Source: Atrina japonica (Eukaryota; Mollusca; Bivalvia; Pterioida; Pinnidae). Taken from it: DNA of 64,000 nt. Under the pieces are notes generated by a model. The model did no database searches, had not been told where the DNA came from, and saw only the letters and a list, made by a program, of their open reading frames with translations. Where the stretch lies: positions 698,501 to 762,500 of the forward strand of contig BROG01000045.1 in the NCBI GenBank assembly GCA_030159075.1, in the 5' to 3' direction. The position numbers and the translations under genes are program-made. Below, piece by piece: positions 60,801 through 64,000 of this stretch; position 1 is the first letter of the stretch; every line of letters starts with the position of its first letter.

Positions 60801-63574
60801 CACTAAAACAGATTAAACATACTTAAAATTTAAATTGAAAAACCAAGAACTGTTTGAAACAAATTGATCCTTGATCTCTAAAAGTAAGGAAAGGAAAATA
60901 TGCCAGAAAGCCGGCATTTGATTTTACACTTTCCATTTAAATTGAATTTTATTTCTTGTGCACTGAATTTAATTTGCTTGTATGTGTAAAATATGCAAAT
61001 ACCCAGCTCAACTTGTTTTTGTTTTTCAATTATATGAGATTAAACTATACATGTGTAGAAATTTGTTATTGCAATTGTATATTTAGTACACTTTTAATGT
61101 ACTTGTAAATGAAAATGAAAATTGTTGCTCATATGAGGGTAAGAGGTCCGGCCCAAGTTTATCCCGAACCTTCCTTCAAAAGTGTGATTAGGAACTTTTA
61201 ATCAACAATAATGGTCAATACATTAGTCATTCTCAAAAACAATATTTACAACACACACACCTTCTCAACCTTTAAATTTTTTCAATGTGCAATAAAAGTA
61301 ATGAAAATCCTGTGTGAATTGTGAGAAATATCAATTATATTAACAACATCTAAGTCTAAAACAATTATCACAAGTATTTTCCCACTTATGTGCTAATATG
61401 ACACTCATTATCAGTCTATGGCTGGTGTTAACATAGGAGATGGTAGGGGACATGTATTGCACAATACAATACTTCACGAGGCCTAAAATAAAATAAAGTT
61501 TGTTTCTTGTTTACCGATCGACCCATGGAAATCACTGCAAATTTTACTGTCGTTTTCAAAAAAATTTTTTTTATTGACAATTTTTCTGGAACGTTCGATT
61601 ACCGTCACAACTTTATATAGTATTAGTATTACTTCGTCTCGCTCTCTCAGAATATACATGTATATATTTTGACCGTGGCACTATTATTTATTCAATGAAA
61701 CATCATATATTAACAGTATTTTATCCAAGTAGTGTAAAATCAGGGCCAGAACGTACGTAACATGACACTAGGGGCATATCAAGGAACTGCAAATTCATAA
61801 TACGGCCTCTTGTAACTCTTCGATTTATTACCAATCCATATACAGTATTAGGGCATAAATGAGTTTGCCAACTTTCTGTCCCGATTATAAGCGATTTTTT
61901 AGGAGGGGGGTGTAAATCAGGATTTTACCCTAATCTCTATGGAGATTCTGTCTGGCGGGGCAACACGACAGAATCTCCAAAGGGATTTATTCAGAGTTTA
62001 CTCACTCAAAAAAATCGCTTAAAATCGGGACATAAAGTTCCGCCTAAGCTACTGCTATATCCCAGAATGACATATGTATTTTCTCTACGAATACTATTTA
62101 TAAAAATACAAAACCAAAAATCCTGTATGATACATGTTTTACTAAGATAAACAATTATGAAACACCTGTAAATTTGTTTGATATGTTTCCTCCTTTCATA
62201 AAAGCTGAAGGGAATAATGTTATAGCAAACATAAAATCATGTAGAAAGTTACATAAGAGTTACCTCCCGTTATTATAAATTTCAAAACGTAATAACTTTA
62301 CAAAAACGATATCAAATCTAGTATAATGAAATCAATTAAATTTATACACCTGTTTTCTTTAACATAACCCTGAGTATTTCTCTAATTTACATCAGAAATA
62401 TATTAAAAAGTCCCAGGAAAGGTAACAGTTTAAAACACCGACTCTGTCACTGCATCATGCATTTTATTATAAACACAAACTCGCCGTGTCACTGACTGCC
62501 GATAGTTTGGAGGTCAAGTTGAGCCTCTGTTGTAATATTGGCAAGTCTGTTTAACTTGCAACCAGTGAACAAATGCTATGAGATGACCATTGAGATTCGA
62601 TAGATAATTGTTGTACATTGAAAACTTATTGAAATTTCACAAATAACCTCTATCTTCTCATGTATGTCTCAAACATTTATAAAATATTTAATGTGTCCTC
62701 ATTTTACAATATAATTTGAACAGAAAATGACTGACTGCACAATGACAGAAAATTTCCAATAAAATAAAGTACTTTCCCTACCTACCTACCCATAGGCATA
62801 GGCGTCGGAAGCAAATTGAAAGTGGGGTGGCTAAACCAACTTAGAACACACACAAGCCAGAAACGTCTGGGGGCTAAGCCCCAATTTTCAACACCTATGC
62901 CTAACTTTCCAAAAAAAAGTGGGGGGCATGTGCATTCCCTGTGATGGCTAGTCCATTTAAATGGACAGCATGTGCATTCTGTGTGATGGCTAGTCCATTT
63001 TAATGGACAGCATGTGCATTCCCTGTGATGGCTAGTCCATTTAAATGGACAGCATGTGCATTCCCTGTGATGGTTAGTCCATTTTAATGGACAGCATGTG
63101 CATTCTGTGTGATGGCTAGTCCATTTTAATGGACAACATGTGCATTCCATGTGATGGCTAGTCCATTTAAATGGACAGCATGTGCATTCCCTGTGATGTG
63201 CATTCTGCCCCTCTCAAGGCTGGTCTTTTTTTGATTTTATAATAATATTATAATGACCATTCTTCTAGAGATGCTTTCTACCAAATTTGGTGGAAATATG
63301 TCTAGAGGTTCTTCAGAAGAATTCATAACAAGCCTTTAGCTCAGGTGATCTCAAAATAGGTAGAATGACCTAAGAAATGACTCTCAAGTTTATCAGGGAG
63401 CATTATTAATATAACATTGGCAAACAAAAACTTACATTCCAGTCTAATGATGTTACATCTTTATTACTAGGGACTTCTGTTCCTCCCTTCTGTATACAAT
63501 GTCGAAGGACTAATTGATTGGCAGAAAAACTATTGTCGTTCATGTTCCAAATCCTGGCTGTTGAATCACCAGAC
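42786..63574 (-). CDS. TBL1XR1: TBL1X/TBL1XR1-type WD40 protein, carboxy-terminal ten coding exons
   Basis: A core subunit of the NCoR/SMRT-HDAC3 nuclear co-repressor complex that also acts in co-repressor exchange and Wnt output. Exons on the minus strand: 63574-63436, 52343-52280, 49702-49605, 48185-48125, 47653-47532, 47226-47152, 45973-45846, 44771-44606, 43806-43705, 42812-42786. They total 982 bases, 326 residues and a stop; all phases agree. WD repeats are plain: [76 protein letters not shown], and the terminal VFVLDLRK. Diagnostic family blocks include [27 protein letters not shown] and [15 protein letters not shown]. The amino-terminal LisH and F-box-like exons are beyond the right edge. 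Very strongly conserved, so the family is certain; TBL1X and TBL1XR1 are vertebrate duplicates and cannot be told apart here. Confidence 0.96.
43425..43659. repeat. Three tandem copies of a 78-bp unit
   Basis: Units start GTAATTATTTTTCTAAGGGG at 43425, 43503 and 43581, nearly identical. 78 is divisible by three, so frames stay open on both strands without being genes. In the last TBL1 intron. Confidence 0.95.
43705..43806 (-). CDS. TBL1XR1: TBL1 exon with [13 protein letters not shown]
   Basis: 34 codons, phase 0 at both ends, ending SASDGS. Donor GTAAGT. The 78-bp repeats at 43425-43659 start about 45 bases into the next intron. Confidence 0.95.
44195..44370 (+). mobile_element. Degenerate SINE, relative of 47865
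   Basis: CATGGCTGGAAGGTTACAGC and CATCGTGCTTTGGACCAAAT, then TTACTGAGTGTGGCATAAAA, correspond block by block to the element at 47865-48120 and partly to 34040. Confidence 0.45.
44606..44771 (-). CDS. TBL1XR1: TBL1 exon with [10 protein letters not shown]
   Basis: 55 codons covering two WD repeats, ending VHIWNVQ. Donor GTAAGC, acceptor cattacag. Confidence 0.96.
45846..45973 (-). CDS. TBL1XR1: TBL1 exon with [16 protein letters not shown]
   Basis: 42 codons plus AG of a split Ser. Encodes [19 protein letters not shown], a family-specific insertion between repeats. Donor GTAAAG. Confidence 0.95.
46143..46330. repeat. Dispersed repeat starting aacaagaggcccaatggg
   Basis: AACAAGAGGCCCAATGGGCC with ATAACAGTCACCTATGTG is an abundant bivalve-type repeat start from my recollection; the inverse appears at 12441-12483. 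Confidence 0.45.
46802..47111. repeat. 48-bp minisatellite, about 6.5 units
   Basis: Unit GTCAAGTAAGCACAAGTTAC then AATAACTCTGACTCAGGTG and ACCCAAAAA. It includes CTCAGGTGACC, a motif that ends the dispersed repeat family above, so the array may have grown from such an end. Confidence 0.95.
47152..47226 (-). CDS. TBL1XR1: TBL1 exon with NEVNAIKWD
   Basis: 25 codons from [20 protein letters not shown] to DMTLK. Donor GTATGT. The 48-bp array at 46802-47111 begins 40 bases into the following intron. Confidence 0.95.
47532..47653 (-). CDS. TBL1XR1: TBL1 exon with [11 protein letters not shown]
   Basis: 40 codons from [19 protein letters not shown] to MKTFQGHT, after the split Ala. Donor GTAAGT directly after ACA; phase 0 out. 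Confidence 0.95.
47741..47812. mobile_element. Tigger-like MITE remnant, GAGAGACCACC family
   Basis: Inverse reads CAGTGAAACCTGTCTTGAGA then GACCACCCCATC, nearly the same as 31191 onward. TA follows at the outer end (47812-47813 region). Confidence 0.6.
47865..48120 (+). mobile_element. tRNA-derived SINE
   Basis: CTTCATGGCTGCGTGGTTTG (A-box region) and GGGTTTAAATCCCACTGG (B-box region), then TAAAAACTGGCTGCCACTAT and TTGCTGAGTGTGGCATAA. Ends immediately before the TBL1 exon at 48125, overlapping its donor side. Confidence 0.65.
48125..48185 (-). CDS. TBL1XR1: TBL1 exon with [10 protein letters not shown]
   Basis: 20 codons plus one base. Ends FAFHS before the split Ala of APALDVDW. Donor GTAAGA, acceptor tatttttcag. 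Confidence 0.94.
48323..49045. mobile_element. TA-flanked MITE enlarged by a 57-bp minisatellite
   Basis: CCATATTCGACCCATTAA at the left and inverted CCATATTACTTACCCATTAA at the right, TA on both sides. The interior is mostly the array at 48492-49004, whose unit repeats the CCCATTAAGCGCCCACT motif of the element's own subterminal region. Confidence 0.65.
48492..49004. repeat. 57-bp minisatellite, nine units
   Basis: Unit TGTCAATTTGACTATCAATG then GGTCCCATTAAGCGCCCACT and CCTTTTTCATG. 57 bases equals 19 codons, hence a 188-codon open frame of identical 19-residue repeats that is not a gene. Confidence 0.97.
49270..49465. mobile_element. Degenerate MITE with GAGACCACCTCACTT
   Basis: TTAAGACACC/GAGACCACCTC/AAGAGATCACC motifs at the left face GTTCCACTGAGACAG at the right, as in the GAGAGACCACC family. 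Boundaries not defined. Confidence 0.3.
49605..49702 (-). CDS. TBL1XR1: TBL1 exon with [13 protein letters not shown]
   Basis: Completes a split Gly, then 32 codons ending SAGVDK. Donor GTAAGG, acceptor ttatttcag. Confidence 0.95.
50290..51505. repeat. Dispersed repeat with internal 150-bp copies and terminal hairpin
   Basis: Three to four imperfect copies of a block with GTCAAATTTCAANGAGATCC, TTCAGT and GTCAAAATCCAAGATGGC follow one another from about 50930. It ends after gacagacagaccacagacgc with a hairpin AGCCCACCATC-T-GATGGTGGGCT at 51476-51498. AGGGCAATAACTCTGT near 50478 fits the same kind of element. Confidence 0.5.
52280..52343 (-). CDS. TBL1XR1: TBL1 exon with [14 protein letters not shown]
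   Basis: 21 codons plus one base, following a 11 kb intron that contains the Tigger element. Acceptor ttttttcag, donor GTAAGT. Phase 0 in, phase 1 out. Confidence 0.95.
52344..54420. other. TBL1 intron sequence, nothing recognised
   Basis: AT-rich; a CTTGCCCTTTGGGCAAG hairpin lies at 53213-53229. No exon or element with clear ends. Confidence 0.5.
54421..55881. mobile_element. 1.46-kb DNA element with CAGAGCTGTTGAAA ends
   Basis: CAGAGCTGTTGAAA at the left and inverted CGGAGCTGTTGAAA at the right, with ATATCA directly repeated at 54415-54420 and 55882-55887. CTTGTCTGAC/TGTCTGAC motifs recur in both subterminal regions. No transposase seen; superfamily unknown. Confidence 0.6.
56393..56491. 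mobile_element. Foldback MITE, 'TTTCTGCCCC' family
   Basis: GAATTTCTGCCCTGATTTTA and AGCGATTTTTT face their complement (AAAAAATCGCTTAAAATCGG, GGCTGAAATTCTGCCC). A 99-bp near-perfect hairpin. Confidence 0.7.
57317..57672. repeat. 178-bp tandem duplication with Tigger-like end motif
   Basis: Copies begin at 57317 and 57495 (TTCATTGTAATCATTGGCTT), about 90% alike. Each holds ACAGTAAAACCTGCCA then ACACCTTAATTCA, resembling a Tigger terminal repeat. It lies just left of the full Tigger element. Confidence 0.85.
57694..60452 (+). mobile_element. Tigger/pogo-type DNA transposon, full length, inactive
   Basis: CAGTCTAACTTGCC at the left and inverted CAGTCGAACCTGTG at the right, with TA on both outer sides (57692-57693, 60453-60454). 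Length 2759 bp, within the usual size of Tigger elements. GCGGCCACC/GGGCACCTG-type subterminal motifs are on both sides. The transposase reading frame lies inside but is broken. Confidence 0.85.
58285..59798 (+). pseudogene. Tigger-type transposase remnant
   Basis: A DDE transposase of the Tigger/pogo family (relative of TIGD proteins and CENP-B). Visible in pieces: a CENP-B amino-terminal helix-turn-helix ([24 protein letters not shown]); a second DNA-binding region and linker in the intact 58525-58899 segment ([13 protein letters not shown]); first catalytic Asp in [10 protein letters not shown]; second in [11 protein letters not shown]; third in PMDQG, read one base out of frame after [10 protein letters not shown] near 59163. 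It ends RQSKISDFF and TAA. Early stops after 58309 and 58340, and shifts near 58490, 59130 and 59170, show it is dead. The spacing of the last two Asp residues is near 30, as in pogo types. Confidence 0.88.
60487..60720. repeat. Dispersed SINE-like repeat
   Basis: GTTTAACATCCCACTCAAGA, CACTCATATGGAGACGTCAT and GAGGGTTCTTTAATGTGCCG are blocks I recall from abundant bivalve repeats. No clear ends. Confidence 0.45.
60721..61865. other. TBL1 intron, nothing recognised
   Basis: AT-rich, no supported gene or element with definable ends. Confidence 0.5.
61866..62046. mobile_element. Foldback MITE, 'TTTCTGCCCC' family, larger copy
   Basis: AACTTTCTGTCCCGATTATA and AGCGATTTTTT at the left face AAAAAATCGCTTAAAATCGG then GACATAAAGTT at the right. 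A second hairpin (GGAGATTCTGTC against GACAGAATCTCC) sits in the loop. Confidence 0.7.
62926..63200. repeat. 42-bp minisatellite with a 16-bp palindrome in each unit
   Basis: About six units of GCATGTGCATTCCCTGTGAT then GGCTAGTCCATTTAAATGGACA. GTCCATTTAAATGGAC is a perfect palindrome in half the units; others read TTTTAATGG. 42 is divisible by three, so the minus-strand frame stays open as an artefact. Confidence 0.95.
63436..63574 (-). CDS. TBL1XR1: TBL1 exon with SGDSTARIW repeat
   Basis: First exon of this gene in the window. Begins with the last base of a codon from the preceding off-window exon, then 46 codons from [10 protein letters not shown] to [10 protein letters not shown]. Donor GTAAGT at 63435-63430; acceptor ttctag. 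Confidence 0.95.
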
Positions 63575-63849
63575 CTAGAATACACAATACATGATAAGAT
63601 AAGTGACAGGGTTTTCATTTGGAGGTGTTCTTTCACATGATTCAATTAACACATCAACCCCTGAAAAACAATGAACTCTTCTGTGAATCAATGACTTAGA
63701 CCAGTCCAAATGTGTTTTGAAGGTAAAAGAGTTAAAATACATAGGGGTGGAAAAGACAGAATCAAAGGCACTTTAAATTCCTTGAAAATTTATTAATATG
63801 TGTGCACTGGTGTATAACTACATGAATTTGCTTTGTAACAGAATTAGTA

Positions 63850-64000
63850 CAGTAGTACCCGCCTTGAGAGACCACTGTAATGAAAGACCACAACCACCAC
63901 CTGTCTTTTGAGACCACTTTTTGAAAACCATTCAGTTAAAGATCTGTTAATAAAGCCTCTTTTGAGAGACCACCTGTCCTGAGAGACCACCTGTCCTGAG
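63850..64000. mobile_element. Tigger-like MITE, GAGAGACCACC family, cut by window edge
   Basis: After TA (63848-63849) reads CAGTAGTACCCGCCTTGAGA then GACCACTG, with GAGAGACCACCTGTCC repeated twice near the end. Resembles the elements at 16318, 31191 and 47741. Confidence 0.6.

Noticed and set aside
62782..63150. Cys-rich minus-strand frame resembling a small secreted peptide
   Set aside because: The Cys pattern is the 42-bp unit translated; no signal peptide and no non-repeat portion.

Overview
The window is animal nuclear DNA: AT-rich, with intron-split genes, GT-AG introns, long non-coding stretches, microsatellites, minisatellites, tRNA-derived SINEs and many small inverted-repeat DNA elements. 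The three protein genes are bilaterian in character, and several dispersed repeats look like those I associate with bivalve molluscs (the 'aacaagaggccca' type, SINE tails near 'aaaactggctgcca', the TGACCTTGACC-rich type). My best guess is a bivalve mollusc; the species cannot be told from the sequence.

Three real genes are present. (1) Left, minus strand: the first two coding exons of a Na+/K+-ATPase beta subunit (ATP1B), 9491 down to 698, with an 8.5 kb first intron; the rest lies off the left edge. (2) Centre, plus strand: a complete ten-exon RNF13-type gene (PA domain, one membrane helix, RING-H2 E3 ubiquitin ligase), 19116-30868, 441 residues, with every splice phase matching. (3) Right, minus strand: the last ten coding exons of a TBL1X/TBL1XR1-type WD40 co-repressor subunit, 63574 down to 42786, 326 residues; its amino-terminal exons lie off the right edge. 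ATP1B and RNF13 are divergent, and RNF13 and TBL1XR1 are tail to tail. The three do not form a pathway, but from memory all three human orthologues map to chromosome arm 3q, so this may be ancestral bilaterian linkage.

Most of the remaining sequence is mobile or repeated DNA. A decayed but full-length Tigger/pogo transposon sits at 57694-60452 in the last TBL1 intron shown. TA-flanked MITEs with similar ends are scattered through the RNF13 and TBL1 introns. Other elements have 5- or 6-bp target duplications (10173-11350, 23379-24549, 54421-55881). There is also a LINE fragment, several tRNA-derived SINEs, and at least eight minisatellite arrays, two of which lie inside MITEs.

The most striking feature is at 21625-22757: about 23 tandem copies of a 49-bp unit that reproduces the 3' splice site and first 20-30 bases of RNF13 exon 3, including a branch-point-like CTAAC, followed directly by the genuine exon. 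A nearly perfect 89-bp inverted repeat in RNF13 intron 1 and a 204-bp duplication just before the RNF13 start are also notable. I found no genuine tRNA or rRNA gene, CRISPR array or bacterial operon.
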